This document shows positions 44,739 to 54,144 of a DNA stretch of 64,000 bases, piece by piece; within the stretch, counting starts at the first letter, position 1; each line of letters begins with the position of its first letter. The notes below the pieces were generated by a model that did not search any database, had not been told where the DNA came from, and was given only the letters and a program-made list of their open reading frames with translations. The translations under genes and the position numbers were made by a program. Source of the stretch: Methylobacterium radiotolerans JCM 2831 (GTDB lineage: Bacteria; Pseudomonadota; Alphaproteobacteria; Rhizobiales; Beijerinckiaceae). The stretch spans positions 3,227,001 through 3,291,000 of the forward strand of contig NC_010505.1 of the NCBI RefSeq assembly GCF_000019725.1, written 5' to 3'.

Positions 44739-46241
44739 TCAAGCCACCTTGCGCGGCACGAGGCGCTCGCTGCCCAGGGCGAGGTCGGCCCCCGACACGC
44801 CGGACTCGGTGTACTCGGCGTCCTCGTTCACCCGCCAGACATCGTGCCGGCGCCGGCCGCAGAGGATGTTCTCCACGGTCAGCATCGCGGTCATCATCGC
44901 GTGGTCCTGGTTGTTGTACTTGTGCATGCCGTTGCGGCCCACGAGGTGCAGGCTCGGGAAATCCCGCTCCAGCTCCCGCCGCACGGTGACGACGTGGCCG
45001 GCATACTCCTCGTCGTAGACCGGGTAGGCCTTCGGCTGGCGGACCACGCAGGCATCGACGACGTCGGCCGGGTCGATCAGGCCGATCTGCCCGATCTCGC
45101 GCTTGGCGAGCTCCACCAGCTCGGAATCGTCGGCGTTCCACAAGCCGTCGCCCTCGAAGCAGAAATACTCCAGGCCCAGGCAGGTGTGGTCCGCGTCCGG
45201 CACCATCTCGGGCGACCAGGAGCGGAAGTTCTGCACGCGACCGACCTTCACCGACGGGTCGTGGATGTAGATCCAGTTGTCCGGGAAGTTCTTGTCGGAC
45301 TTGGCGATGAGCGCCACCGTCAGGAAGTCGCGGTACTTCAGCGCCCGGGCGTTGAAGGTGCTGAGCGGCCGCGGGCGGATCGCGTCGACCAGCTCGCGGA
45401 CCGGCGCGGACGAGACGACGTTGCGGGCGGTGAAGGTCTCGCGGCTGCCGTCCGAGCGGCGGGCCGCCACCGTCCAGATGCCGGTGCCGGCATCGTAGCT
45501 GAGGGAGTCGACGCTGCGGTCGAGCTTCAGCTGACCGCCCTGGGCGCGGATCTTGGCGGCCGCCGCCTCCCACATCATGCCGGGGCCGCGGCGCGGATAG
45601 CGGAACGACTCGATGAGCGTCTTGATGACCGGACCGCCGGCCTTCGGCGCCTTGCGCAGGCCCAGCGACCGCTTGATGCCGTCGCGGATCGCCGCGCCGA
45701 GGTCGAGCCCCTTGATGCGCTGGGCCGCCCAGTCGGCCGAGATCGCGTCGCACGACATGCCCCACACTTTCTCGGTGTAGGTCTTGAAGAAGATCGAGAA
45801 CAGGCGCTCGCCGAACTGGTTGCGGACCCAGGCGTGGAAGGTCTTGGGCTCCGCGACCGGCCGCAGGCGGGCGTAGAGGTAGGAGGCGACGCAGGCCGCG
45901 CTGGTGACGACGCCCAGGTTGCGCAGCGCCTCGAAGGCCTTGAGCGGGTAGGCGTAGTACCGGCCGCGATAGTAGATCCGCGACAGGCGCGGGCGCTCGA
46001 TGAAGTCGTCGGGGAGGATCTCGTCCCAGAGATCGACCACGGCCTGTGACTTCGAGAAGAACCGGTGGCCGCCGATATCGAACAGGTAGCCGTTGTGCGA
46101 GACGGTGCGCGAGATCCCGCCGACCTGCGCCGGATCGCGCTCCAGGACGGTGACGGAGCGGCCCTTCTTCGACAGCAGGTAGGCGGCGGTCAGACCCGCG
46201 GGCCCCGCGCCGATCACCAGCGTCTCGGTGTGGTGGCTCAT
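44739..46241 (-). CDS. FAD-dependent oxidoreductase (amine oxidase/UDP-galactopyranose mutase-like)
   Basis: A 500-residue flavoprotein. The dinucleotide motif is VIGAGPAGLTAAYLLSKKG (residues 9-27), followed by the FAD ribose-binding acid in LERD. GGHRFFSKS near residue 57 and NVVSSAPVREL near 287 are blocks shared with protoporphyrinogen-oxidase-like and UDP-galactopyranose-mutase-like enzymes. The central part is tyrosine- and arginine-rich (YYRGRYYAYPL). A role in sugar-nucleotide or surface-polysaccharide metabolism is plausible because the divergent neighbour is a GT-C-like membrane protein. The start ATG 46241 has a GGAG site at six-base spacing. No signal peptide. Confidence 0.8.
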   Translation of the reverse strand: MSHHTETLVIGAGPAGLTAAYLLSKKGRSVTVLERDPAQVGGISRTVSHNGYLFDIGGHRFFSKSQAVVDLWDEILPDDFIERPRLSRIYYRGRYYAYPLKAFEALRNLGVVTSAACVASYLYARLRPVAEPKTFHAWVRNQFGERLFSIFFKTYTEKVWGMSCDAISADWAAQRIKGLDLGAAIRDGIKRSLGLRKAPKAGGPVIKTLIESFRYPRRGPGMMWEAAAAKIRAQGGQLKLDRSVDSLSYDAGTGIWTVAARRSDGSRETFTARNVVSSAPVRELVDAIRPRPLSTFNARALKYRDFLTVALIAKSDKNFPDNWIYIHDPSVKVGRVQNFRSWSPEMVPDADHTCLGLEYFCFEGDGLWNADDSELVELAKREIGQIGLIDPADVVDACVVRQPKAYPVYDEEYAGHVVTVRRELERDFPSLHLVGRNGMHKYNNQDHAMMTAMLTVENILCGRRRHDVWRVNEDAEYTESGVSGADLALGSERLVPRKVA

Positions 46242-46446
46242 CCCATGCTCCGGCGATTGGTGCGGCGCGCGACGCGCAGGACGCCGACCGGTCACCAGCA
46301 TGCCCGGTCGTGGTTAAGGAATCGCTGGCGCCGGCGGGGCAGACCGGCGGCCGGACCGCCCGTCCGCCTCCCTTTGACCGCGCGTTAAGCCGAATTGCGC
46401 GAGCATGCCGGCGCGGGCATCGACCGCACGTCCGGGTGATCCAACC

Positions 46447-48231
46447 ATGCCGGCTCCGGCGCTCCCTCTCTCCCGACCGCGCGGGCGGATCGAGGCCCGC
46501 ACGCTGCTGTGGGTCCTCGCCGGCCTCTGCGTCGCGACGATGAACGCCCCCCACGCGGTGTGGGAGACGATCCACCACCTGCGCGTCCCGGATACCGACG
46601 ACGCCATGCGCCTCGTTGAAGTTCGCGACCTGCTGGCCGGCCAGGGCTGGTACGACAACGTCCAGTACCGCTTCCTGCCTCCGGGCGGCGTGCCGGGCCA
46701 CTGGTCGCGCCTCGTCGACGCACCCATCGCCAGCCTGATCCTGGTGCTCACGCCCCTGACGGGCCCCGCGCTCGCCGAGGGCCTGACGGCCGCACTCTGG
46801 CCGATGCTGCTCTTCGGGCTCTACGGCTGGCTGCTGTATCGCGGAGTCCGGCACAGCTTCGGCAGCGAGGCCGCACTCCTGGCCGTGATCGCGGCCACGC
46901 AGACTTTCGGTGTGACGATCCAGTTCCAGGCGGGGCGGGTCGATCATCACAACCTGCAGATCCTCTCGATCCTCGGTCTCGCCTTCTGCATGATCCGCGG
47001 GGGTTTGCGACCCGGCCTGATCGGCGGGATCCTGGCGGCGGGCTCGCTGGCGATCGGCCTCGAGGGCCTGCCCTTCGTCGCGCTGGCGGCCCTCTTTCTC
47101 ACGGGTGAGTGGTGCCTGCGCGGACGCTCGGCCCTGCCGTCGCTGGCGGGCTTCGGCCTGGGCCTCGGCCTGGCCGCGCCCGTGCTGTTCGCCCTCCAGA
47201 CGGCCCCCTCGCAGTGGGGGGGCACCCATTGCGACGCGCTCTCGCCGCCCTGGCTCTGGCTCACCCTGGGCGGCCTCGGCCTCGTCGCCGCAGCCGCCGC
47301 CGCGGGCGAGCGCCTCGCAACCGTATCGGCACGCCTCACCCTGGCGGGAATGGCGGGGACCATCCTGCTGGCCGGGTTCGCCGCCGCCTTCCCGTCCTGC
47401 CTCGACGGCCCGTTCCCCGACATGCCGGCCCTGGTGAGGATCCACTGGCTGCTCACGGTCAACGAGATGGCGCCGTTGGCAAAGTTCGTGGCCCGCGGCC
47501 AGTGGGAAGCGCTGGTCTTCTACCCCGTGGTGTTCCTCGCGGCGCTCACGGCCACCGGGATGGCGTGGCGCGGGCCCGACCGCCGGGCCTGGTCGGTGGT
47601 CGCGCTGTTCCTGTGGCCGGGACTGATCCTCGGCATCGCGCAGTTCCGCGGATTGTACATCGTCTCCGGCTTCGTGCCGCTGGTGGCGGGGGTAATCCTC
47701 GATCGAGCGCTGGCGCGGAAAGCCCTGCCGGCCGGGGAACGGCGCTGGCCCGCCGCGCTCCTCGGGGCCGCGATGATCAGCAGCCTCTGGATGATCCCCG
47801 CGCTCCTGGCGGAGATCCTGGCGCCCGGCCTGCGCACCGCGCCCGACGCGGCCGAGACCACCGCCTGCCTCGACGACGCCGCCGTCCGCCCCCTGGCGCG
47901 CCTGCCGGAAGGCACCGTGCTCGCACCGATCTTCATGGGGCCGTCGATCCTTCTCCGGACCCCGCACAGCATCGTCGCCGCGCCCTATCACCGCGCCATT
48001 CCCGGCCTCACGGCGGCCATCGTGGGATTGGGCGGCACAGAGGCCGACCTCGACCGGGTGCTCACGGCGTTCCACGTTCGCTACCTCGTGGCCTGCCCGG
48101 CACGGCCGGCCGAGAATCTGCAGGCGGAGACGGCTTACGCCACGCGACTCGCCGAGGGCGCGGCCCGGAGCGCGCGCCTCTTGCCGCTGGACGTGCCCGG
48201 CCCGCTCAAGGCCTGGCGCGTGGTGCCCTGA
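46447..48231 (+). CDS. GT-C-like polytopic membrane protein
   Basis: A 594-residue membrane protein with roughly 10-12 transmembrane segments. After the first helix (about residues 18-35) comes an external loop with the acidic motif [22 protein letters not shown] (residues 49 on), reminiscent of the catalytic loop of GT-C glycosyltransferases and STT3-like oligosaccharyltransferases. A histidine-rich QAGRVDHHNLQ motif lies near residue 160, and a soluble C-terminal part (about 490-594) follows the helices. I infer a lipid-linked-sugar transferase, but the family is not certain. It is divergent from the FAD oxidoreductase across 205 bp and converges on moeA with a 3-bp gap. Confidence 0.65.
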   Translation: MPAPALPLSRPRGRIEARTLLWVLAGLCVATMNAPHAVWETIHHLRVPDTDDAMRLVEVRDLLAGQGWYDNVQYRFLPPGGVPGHWSRLVDAPIASLILVLTPLTGPALAEGLTAALWPMLLFGLYGWLLYRGVRHSFGSEAALLAVIAATQTFGVTIQFQAGRVDHHNLQILSILGLAFCMIRGGLRPGLIGGILAAGSLAIGLEGLPFVALAALFLTGEWCLRGRSALPSLAGFGLGLGLAAPVLFALQTAPSQWGGTHCDALSPPWLWLTLGGLGLVAAAAAAGERLATVSARLTLAGMAGTILLAGFAAAFPSCLDGPFPDMPALVRIHWLLTVNEMAPLAKFVARGQWEALVFYPVVFLAALTATGMAWRGPDRRAWSVVALFLWPGLILGIAQFRGLYIVSGFVPLVAGVILDRALARKALPAGERRWPAALLGAAMISSLWMIPALLAEILAPGLRTAPDAAETTACLDDAAVRPLARLPEGTVLAPIFMGPSILLRTPHSIVAAPYHRAIPGLTAAIVGLGGTEADLDRVLTAFHVRYLVACPARPAENLQAETAYATRLAEGAARSARLLPLDVPGPLKAWRVVP

Positions 48232-48234
48232 CGA

Positions 48235-49464
48235 TCAGAGCAGGCGGCGATCGAGGCGGATGATCCGGCAGGGATCGCCGGCGCGCGCGGCCGGCGCGTG
48301 CGGGGCGCGGAGCAGCAGGGCCTCGGACCGGCCGAGGACGGCGAGCATCGACGAATCCTGGCGCTGCTCGGCGGTCGCGACCGGCAGCCGGCCGGGCTCG
48401 AGGGCGAGGCTCGCCCGCATGTAGTCGGCCCGCCCGTCATTCTCCGGCATGTCGCGGCCGAGCGTGGCCGGCTCGCTCCGGTCGGCGCCCGCCCGCGGAT
48501 CGCCCTGGAGCGCGCGGATCGCCGGCACCACGAACAGCAGCCCGCACACGATGGACGAGACCGGATTGCCCGGCAGCCCGATCACCAGCATGTCGCCGAG
48601 ACGGCCGTGCATCAGCGGCTTGCCCGGCCGGAGGGCGACCCGCCAGAAGCCGAGCTCCAACCCCTCCTTGGCGAGCGCGGCCTGTACCAGATCGTGGTCG
48701 CCCACGGAGGCTCCTCCGAGGGTGACCAGCAGGTCGGCCCGCGCCGCGCGGGCGCGACGGAACGCGTCCGCCAGGGCGTCGTGGTCGTCCCCGGCGATGC
48801 CGAGATCGACGATGTCGGCGCCCGCCTCCGCGGCGAGTGCGCCGAGCGCGAGGCTGTTCGAGGCGACGATCTGGTCCCAGCCCGGCGTCGCGCCCGGCTC
48901 CACCAGCTCGTCGCCGGTGGCGAGGATCGCGACGCGCGGCCGGCGACGGACCGGGAGCCGCGGATGACCGGCCGCCGCGGCGAGCGCGAGGCGCCGCGCG
49001 TCGAGGCTCGTGCCGGCCGGGATCAGGGTCTGGCCCGCGGTGAAGTCGAGGCCGGCCCGGCGAATGAACCGTGCCGGCTCCACGGGCTCCAGGACCCGCA
49101 CCGCGCCCGCCTCGGCGGCGGCGTCCTCCTGGATGAGGATCGCGTCCGCGCCCTCCGGAACCGGCGCGCCGGTGAAGATCCGGACCGCCTCACCCGCGCC
49201 GATGCGTCCCGGGAAGCCGTGGCCGGCCGCGCTGGTGCCGATGAGCCGCAGGGTCGCCCCGACCATTGCGGCGTCGGCGCTACGCACGGCGTAGCCGTCC
49301 ATGGCCGAGGCCGGAAATGGCGGCTGGGTCCGCGAGGCGACGACGTCGGCCGCGAGCGTCCGGCCGCCGGCCCGAGCCAGCGGGACGGTCTCGGCCTCGA
49401 CCGGCGCGGCGACGCTCGCGAGCACCCGGGCCAGCGCCTCCGCGACCGGGATCAGGCCGCTCAT
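48235..49464 (-). CDS. moeA: Molybdopterin molybdenumtransferase MoeA
   Basis: A 409-residue enzyme that inserts molybdate into adenylylated molybdopterin. Blocks include [15 protein letters not shown] (residues 48-62), [35 protein letters not shown] and GLPGNPVSS. The ATG overlaps the moaC stop as ATGA, so it is translationally coupled. It is the last gene of the ppiD-trpEGDC-moaC-moeA run. It would supply molybdenum cofactor to enzymes such as formate dehydrogenase, which fits the presence of selB only loosely. Confidence 0.96.
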   Translation of the reverse strand: MSGLIPVAEALARVLASVAAPVEAETVPLARAGGRTLAADVVASRTQPPFPASAMDGYAVRSADAAMVGATLRLIGTSAAGHGFPGRIGAGEAVRIFTGAPVPEGADAILIQEDAAAEAGAVRVLEPVEPARFIRRAGLDFTAGQTLIPAGTSLDARRLALAAAAGHPRLPVRRRPRVAILATGDELVEPGATPGWDQIVASNSLALGALAAEAGADIVDLGIAGDDHDALADAFRRARAARADLLVTLGGASVGDHDLVQAALAKEGLELGFWRVALRPGKPLMHGRLGDMLVIGLPGNPVSSIVCGLLFVVPAIRALQGDPRAGADRSEPATLGRDMPENDGRADYMRASLALEPGRLPVATAEQRQDSSMLAVLGRSEALLLRAPHAPAARAGDPCRIIRLDRRLL

Positions 49465-49952
49465 TCCGCCGGTGCCCGGTAGGCGCCCGAGCGGCCGCCA
49501 TCCTTTGCGGTCAGCCGGATCCCCTCGATCCGCATGCCGCGATCGACCGCCTTCACCATGTCGTAGACCGTCAGGCAGGCCACCGAGACGGCGGTGAGCG
49601 CCTCCATCTCGACGCCGGTCGGGCCCTGGACACGGACCTCGGCGGCGATGCGCAGGCCCGGGAGCGCGTCGTCGGGCTCGCACTCGACCCGCACGTTCGA
49701 CAGCAGGAGCGGGTGACAGAGCGGGATCAGCTCGTGGGTGCGCTTGGCCGCCATGATGCCGGCGAGCCGGGCCGTGCCGATCACGTCGCCCTTCTTGGCG
49801 TCGCCCTCGCGGATCAGCGCCAGCGTCTCGGGCCTCATCACGATCTGGCCTTCCGCCCGGGCGGTCCGGTCGGTGGCGGGCTTGTCGGTGACGTCGACCA
49901 TGTTGGCCGCGCCGCTGGTGTCGAGATGGGTCAGCGTCGAGCCCGGCCGCAT
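49461..49952 (-). CDS. moaC: Cyclic pyranopterin monophosphate synthase MoaC
   Basis: A 163-residue enzyme of molybdopterin synthesis that converts the MoaA product to cyclic pyranopterin monophosphate. Signatures are [18 protein letters not shown] (residues 8-25), [24 protein letters not shown] and [20 protein letters not shown]. It starts 3 bp after the trpC stop and its own stop overlaps moeA by 4 bases. No moaA, moaE or moaD gene is nearby; trpDC-moaC-moeA is a recurrent alphaproteobacterial order. Confidence 0.97.
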   Translation of the reverse strand: MRPGSTLTHLDTSGAANMVDVTDKPATDRTARAEGQIVMRPETLALIREGDAKKGDVIGTARLAGIMAAKRTHELIPLCHPLLLSNVRVECEPDDALPGLRIAAEVRVQGPTGVEMEALTAVSVACLTVYDMVKAVDRGMRIEGIRLTAKDGGRSGAYRAPAE

Positions 49953-49955
49953 GCC

Positions 49956-50843
49956 TTACGCCTTCTTCCGCGGCTTGCCGCCCGTGGCCCCCGCGTCGCC
50001 GAACAGCAGGGCGCGGGCCGCTGCCGCGACGTCCGGCTGCCGCATCAGGCTCTCGCCGACCAAGACCACGCCGAGGCCGTTGTCCCGCAGCCGCGCCACG
50101 TCGGCGTGGCCGCCGATCCCGCTCTCGGCCACGGCGATCCGGTCCGCCGGGATCCCCGGCGCCAGCCGGATCGCGGTCTCGAACGAGACCTCGAAGGTCT
50201 TGAGGTTCCGATTGTTGATACCGATCAGCGCCGTGCCGAGGGTGATTGCCCGCGCGAGTTCGGCCTCGTCGTGCACCTCGACCAGGACATCCATCCCGAG
50301 GAGGTGCGCCGTCTCGACCAGGGCCTCGGCCTCGTCGTCGTCGAGGCAGGCCATGATGACGAGGATGCAGTCGGCGCCCCAGGCCCGGGCCTCGTAGACC
50401 TGATAGGGCTCGAACAGGAAGTCCTTGCGCAGCACCGGCAGCCCGCAGGCCGCGCGCGCCGCCGTCAGGTACTCGGGACGACCCTGGAACGAGGGCTCGT
50501 CGGTCAGCACCGACAGGCAGGTGGCGCCGCCGGCCTCGTAGGCGGCGGCGAGGGTCGCCGGATCGAAATCGGCGCGGATCAGGCCCTTCGACGGCGAGGC
50601 CTTCTTCACCTCGGCGATGAGCGCCGGGCGATCCGCGGCCAGATGGGTCCGGATCGCCGCCGCGAATCCGCGCACCGGCTCCGCCTGAGCGACCTTCCGC
50701 TCCAGCTTGGCGAGCGGCACGCGCAGCTTCGCCTCGGCGATCTCGCGGCGCTTGTAGGCCTCGATGCGGGCGAGGACGTTCGGCCGCTCGGTCGGGGTCC
50801 CGGCGCCGGTCTCCGGGGTCGCCTCGTGCGTCAGCGAGCTCAT
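49956..50843 (-). CDS. trpC: Indole-3-glycerol phosphate synthase TrpC
   Basis: A 295-residue TIM-barrel enzyme of tryptophan synthesis that closes the indole ring of CdRP. Active-site blocks are [31 protein letters not shown] and VAESGI. An N-terminal extension of about 20 residues ([15 protein letters not shown]...) and a lysine-rich tail are not conserved. The ATG overlaps the trpD stop as ATGA. It is monofunctional, not fused to TrpF. Confidence 0.96.
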   Translation of the reverse strand: MSSLTHEATPETGAGTPTERPNVLARIEAYKRREIAEAKLRVPLAKLERKVAQAEPVRGFAAAIRTHLAADRPALIAEVKKASPSKGLIRADFDPATLAAAYEAGGATCLSVLTDEPSFQGRPEYLTAARAACGLPVLRKDFLFEPYQVYEARAWGADCILVIMACLDDDEAEALVETAHLLGMDVLVEVHDEAELARAITLGTALIGINNRNLKTFEVSFETAIRLAPGIPADRIAVAESGIGGHADVARLRDNGLGVVLVGESLMRQPDVAAAARALLFGDAGATGGKPRKKA

Positions 50844-51877
50844 CGGCCCTCCTGCCCGTTGGAGTGGTCGTTCGAGGCCCGGACGAGGCGGGCGAGCGTC
50901 GCCCGGGCGGCCCCGGAATCGACGGCATCCTGCGCCTGCGCGACGCCGTCCGCCAGGGCCTGCGCGGCCCCCGCGACCACGAGCGCCGCCCCGGCGTTGA
51001 GGACCGCGATGTCCCGATAGGCGTTCCGCGCACCCGCCAGGACGGCCTCCAGGGACCGCGCGTTGTCGGCCGGGTCGCCGCCGCGCAGCTCCTCGGGCGC
51101 GCGCAGCGCCAGCCCGAATTCGCGCGGGTCGATGGTGAAGTGGCACAACCGGCCTTCGTCGAGGGCGACGACCTGCGTCGGGCCGGTGACGGTGATCTCG
51201 TCGAGCCCATCGGATCCGTGGACGGTCCAGACCCGGCGGCTGCCGAGTTCGGCCAGGACCCGCGTCAGCGGCTCCGCGAGAGCCGCCTGGGCGACGCCGA
51301 AGAGCTGGTAGCCCACGCCGGCCGGGTTGCTCAGCGGGCCGAGCAGGTTGAAGATCGTCCGCACGGGCAGCTCGGACCGGACCGCCGCGACGTGGCGCAT
51401 CGCCGGGTGGTGAGCCTGCGCGAACAGGAAGCAGAGGCCGGCCTCGTCGAGGCAGCGGGCCTGCGCGGCGGGGTCGAGCCCGAGCCGGACGCCCAGGGCC
51501 GCGAGCACGTCGGCGGCGCCGGAGCGCGAGGTCGCCGCGCGGTTCCCGTGCTTCGCCACCGGCACGCCGCAGGCGGCCACGACGATCGCCGCCAGGGTCG
51601 AGACGTTCACGCTGCCGGAATGGTCACCGCCGGTGCCGACGACGTCGACGGCGTTCTCCGGCGCCGCGACGCGCGTCATGCGCGCCCGCATGGCCTCGGC
51701 CGCGCCGACGATCTCCTCGACGCTCTCGCCGCGCACCTTGAGGGCGGTCAGGAAGGCGCCGGCCTGGACCGGCGTGACCTCGCCCGACAGCAGGTCGTCG
51801 AAGGCGGCGCGGGCCTCGGCGCGGTCGAGGGCGAGGCCCCCGGCGACCTTCGCGAGATGGGGTCTGAAGCTGTCCAT
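50840..51877 (-). CDS. trpD: Anthranilate phosphoribosyltransferase TrpD
   Basis: A 345-residue enzyme that joins anthranilate to PRPP. The PRPP-binding motif [14 protein letters not shown] lies near residues 80-93, [21 protein letters not shown] near 108, and [10 protein letters not shown] near 218. It follows trpG by 34 bp and is translationally coupled to trpC by a 4-base overlap. It is not fused to TrpG, unlike the enterobacterial form. Confidence 0.97.
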   Translation of the reverse strand: MDSFRPHLAKVAGGLALDRAEARAAFDDLLSGEVTPVQAGAFLTALKVRGESVEEIVGAAEAMRARMTRVAAPENAVDVVGTGGDHSGSVNVSTLAAIVVAACGVPVAKHGNRAATSRSGAADVLAALGVRLGLDPAAQARCLDEAGLCFLFAQAHHPAMRHVAAVRSELPVRTIFNLLGPLSNPAGVGYQLFGVAQAALAEPLTRVLAELGSRRVWTVHGSDGLDEITVTGPTQVVALDEGRLCHFTIDPREFGLALRAPEELRGGDPADNARSLEAVLAGARNAYRDIAVLNAGAALVVAGAAQALADGVAQAQDAVDSGAARATLARLVRASNDHSNGQEGR

Positions 51878-51911
51878 GAGTTCTTACGGAGGGCCGCCCC
51901 GGCCCCCGGCG

Positions 51912-52526
51912 TCAATGCACGTCGGCGCGCGTCCTGTCACGCGCCGTGTTCCAGGCGGCGGCGAGATCCAGGAAGTTCTTCACGATCTCCGCGCCGTGCT
52001 GCGACCGGATGCTCTCGGGGTGGAACTGGACGCCGTGGAGCGGCCGGTCGGCGTGCTCCAGGCCCATGATCAGGCCATCCGCCTCGGCGGTGACCCGCAG
52101 GGCCGTCGGGCAGGTCGCGCGGTCGACCACCAGGGAGTGGTAGCGGGTCGCCTCGAAGCTGTCGTTCAGGCCGCGGAACAGGCCGCGCGCGCCGTGCCGG
52201 ATGGTCGAGACCTTGCCGTGGAGCGGCAGGGGCGCCCGCACGACGTCACCGCCGAAGGCTTGGCCGATCGCCTGGAGGCCGAGGCACACGCCGAAGATCG
52301 GGATCTCCTCGGACAGGTCGCGGACCACGTCGAGGCAGATGCCCGCCTCCGTCGGCGTGCACGGCCCGGGCGACAGCACGATCGCGTCGGGCGCCCTGGC
52401 GCGGATATCGGCGATCGTGAGCGCGTCGTTGCGCGCGACCTCGACCGCGCCGCAGAGCGGCCCGATCAGGTGCACGAGATTCCACGTGAAGGAATCGTAG
52501 TTGTCGATGACGAGGACGTTGGGCAT
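51912..52526 (-). CDS. trpG: Anthranilate synthase component II (TrpG glutamine amidotransferase)
   Basis: A 204-residue class I amidotransferase that supplies ammonia to TrpE. The catalytic triad is C81 in FGVCLGLQA, H169 and E171 in VQFHPESI, and the oxyanion loop is SPGPCTP near residue 52. The start MPNVLVIDNYDSFTWN at ATG 52526 is the family N-terminus; ATG 52547 would add seven residues. It follows trpE by about 95 bp. The enzyme could also serve p-aminobenzoate synthesis, but its position in a trp operon favours tryptophan. Confidence 0.95.
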   Translation of the reverse strand: MPNVLVIDNYDSFTWNLVHLIGPLCGAVEVARNDALTIADIRARAPDAIVLSPGPCTPTEAGICLDVVRDLSEEIPIFGVCLGLQAIGQAFGGDVVRAPLPLHGKVSTIRHGARGLFRGLNDSFEATRYHSLVVDRATCPTALRVTAEADGLIMGLEHADRPLHGVQFHPESIRSQHGAEIVKNFLDLAAAWNTARDRTRADVH

Positions 52527-52620
52527 CGCGGCGGCACGCTCGGGCATGCAGGCGATGTGACCGCTCGCACCCGCGCGGTCAACCGTCGGCGTCGGACGGC
52601 GGCGCAGCCGCGCGTCCGCC

Positions 52621-54141
52621 CTACTGCCCGCGCTTGGCCTGCGCGGCGAAGCGCACCGCCTCCTCGGCGGCTCGGAACAGCGCCTTGGCCTTGTTGACGC
52701 ATTCCTGCTGCTCGGAGGCCGGGTCCGAATCGTAGACGATCCCCGCCCCGGCCTGGACGTGCATCGTCCCGTCCTTCACCACCGCGGTGCGCAGGACGAT
52801 GCAGGTGTCCATCTCGCCACGCGCGCCGAAATAGCCGATGCAGCCCGCGTACGGCCCGCGCTTCTCGCGCTCCAGCTCGTCGATGATCTCCATGGCCCGC
52901 ACCTTCGGGGCACCCGAGACCGTGCCGGCCGGAAATCCCGCGGCCAGAGCCTCCAGGGGATCGTGGCGCGGGTCGAGGTCACCCTCGACGTTCGACACGA
53001 TGTGCATGACCTGGCTGTAGCGCTCGATGAAGAACGAGTCGGTCACCCGGACGCTGCCGATCCGCGACACCCGCCCGGCGTCGTTGCGGCCGAGATCGAG
53101 CAGCATCAGGTGCTCGGCCCGCTCCTTCGGATCGGCGAGCAGCTCCTCGGCCAGGGCGGCATCCTCGGCCGGGGTCGCGCCGCGGCGGCGCGTGCCGGCG
53201 ATCGGGCGGACCGTGACTACCCCGTCCCGCACCCGCACCAGGATCTCCGGCGAGGAGCAGACGATCTGGAAATCCTCGAAATCGAGGTAGCACAGGAACG
53301 GCGCCGGGTTCGTCCGCCGCAGCGAGCGGTACAGGCTGAAGGCCGGCAGCGTGAACGGCGCCGAGAAGCGCTGGGACAGCACCACCTGGAACACGTCGCC
53401 CGCGACGATGTACTCCTTGGCGCGCGCCACCATGGCGAAGAAGTCGGCCGGCGGCGTGTTCGAGACCGGCTCGGGATGGGCGACCGCCGACAGGTCGACC
53501 CGCGCCTCGATCGGCAGCGGCCCCTCGAGGGCGGCGGCTACCCGGTCGACGCGCTGCAGCGCGTCCTCGTAGGCGGCCCGAGCCGCGACGCCTGGGCCGG
53601 GCCGGACCGGCGACACGACGGTGATGACGTCGCGGATGGAGTCGAAGACCACCATCACCCGGGGGCGCACAAGGATCGCGTCCGGCACGCCGAGCGGGTC
53701 CGGGTTCGGCTCCGGCAGCCGCTCCATGGCGCGGACCATGTCGTAGCCGAGATAGCCGAACAGGCCGGCGGCCATCGGCGGCAGGTCCTGGCCATCCGAC
53801 TCGCCGATGGCGCTCTCGGCGATCAGGGCGCGCAGGCTCGCGAGCGGCGCCCGGGAATCCGGCTCGAACCGCGTGAGGTCTGCCCCGCGCGCGATCGCGG
53901 GCGCGCCCGCCCGGCAGCGCCAGATCAGGTCCGGATCGAGTCCGATCATCGAGTACCGGCCGCGGACAGCGCCGCCCTCGACCGATTCGAGCAGGAAGGC
54001 CGGCCCGGAATGGCCGGCGCGCAGCTTGAGGAACGCCGCGACCGGCGTCTCGAGGTCCGCGACGAGGCTTACCGCCACGAGGCTCGGCTGCCCGGCCTCG
54101 TAGCGCGCCGCGAAGGCCGCGTAATCGGGCGCTTCGGCCAT
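52621..54141 (-). CDS. trpE: Anthranilate synthase component I (TrpE)
   Basis: A 506-residue chorismate-utilizing enzyme. The tryptophan-binding LLES motif is at residues 50-53, so feedback inhibition by tryptophan is expected. The chorismate-binding domain occupies about residues 240-490, with GTRRRGATPAED, FPAGTVSGAPKVRAME and GPYAGCIGYF. It lies 3 bp after the ppiD stop, and no leader peptide or attenuator precedes it, so control at the operon level must act from the ppiD promoter or elsewhere. Confidence 0.96.
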   Translation of the reverse strand: MAEAPDYAAFAARYEAGQPSLVAVSLVADLETPVAAFLKLRAGHSGPAFLLESVEGGAVRGRYSMIGLDPDLIWRCRAGAPAIARGADLTRFEPDSRAPLASLRALIAESAIGESDGQDLPPMAAGLFGYLGYDMVRAMERLPEPNPDPLGVPDAILVRPRVMVVFDSIRDVITVVSPVRPGPGVAARAAYEDALQRVDRVAAALEGPLPIEARVDLSAVAHPEPVSNTPPADFFAMVARAKEYIVAGDVFQVVLSQRFSAPFTLPAFSLYRSLRRTNPAPFLCYLDFEDFQIVCSSPEILVRVRDGVVTVRPIAGTRRRGATPAEDAALAEELLADPKERAEHLMLLDLGRNDAGRVSRIGSVRVTDSFFIERYSQVMHIVSNVEGDLDPRHDPLEALAAGFPAGTVSGAPKVRAMEIIDELEREKRGPYAGCIGYFGARGEMDTCIVLRTAVVKDGTMHVQAGAGIVYDSDPASEQQECVNKAKALFRAAEEAVRFAAQAKRGQ

Positions 54142-54144
54142 GCC

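Noticed and set aside
44662..48075. Minus-strand open frame of 1137 codons
   Set aside because: Runs through the FAD oxidoreductase in a wrong frame and antisense to the GT-C-like gene; no domain recognised.
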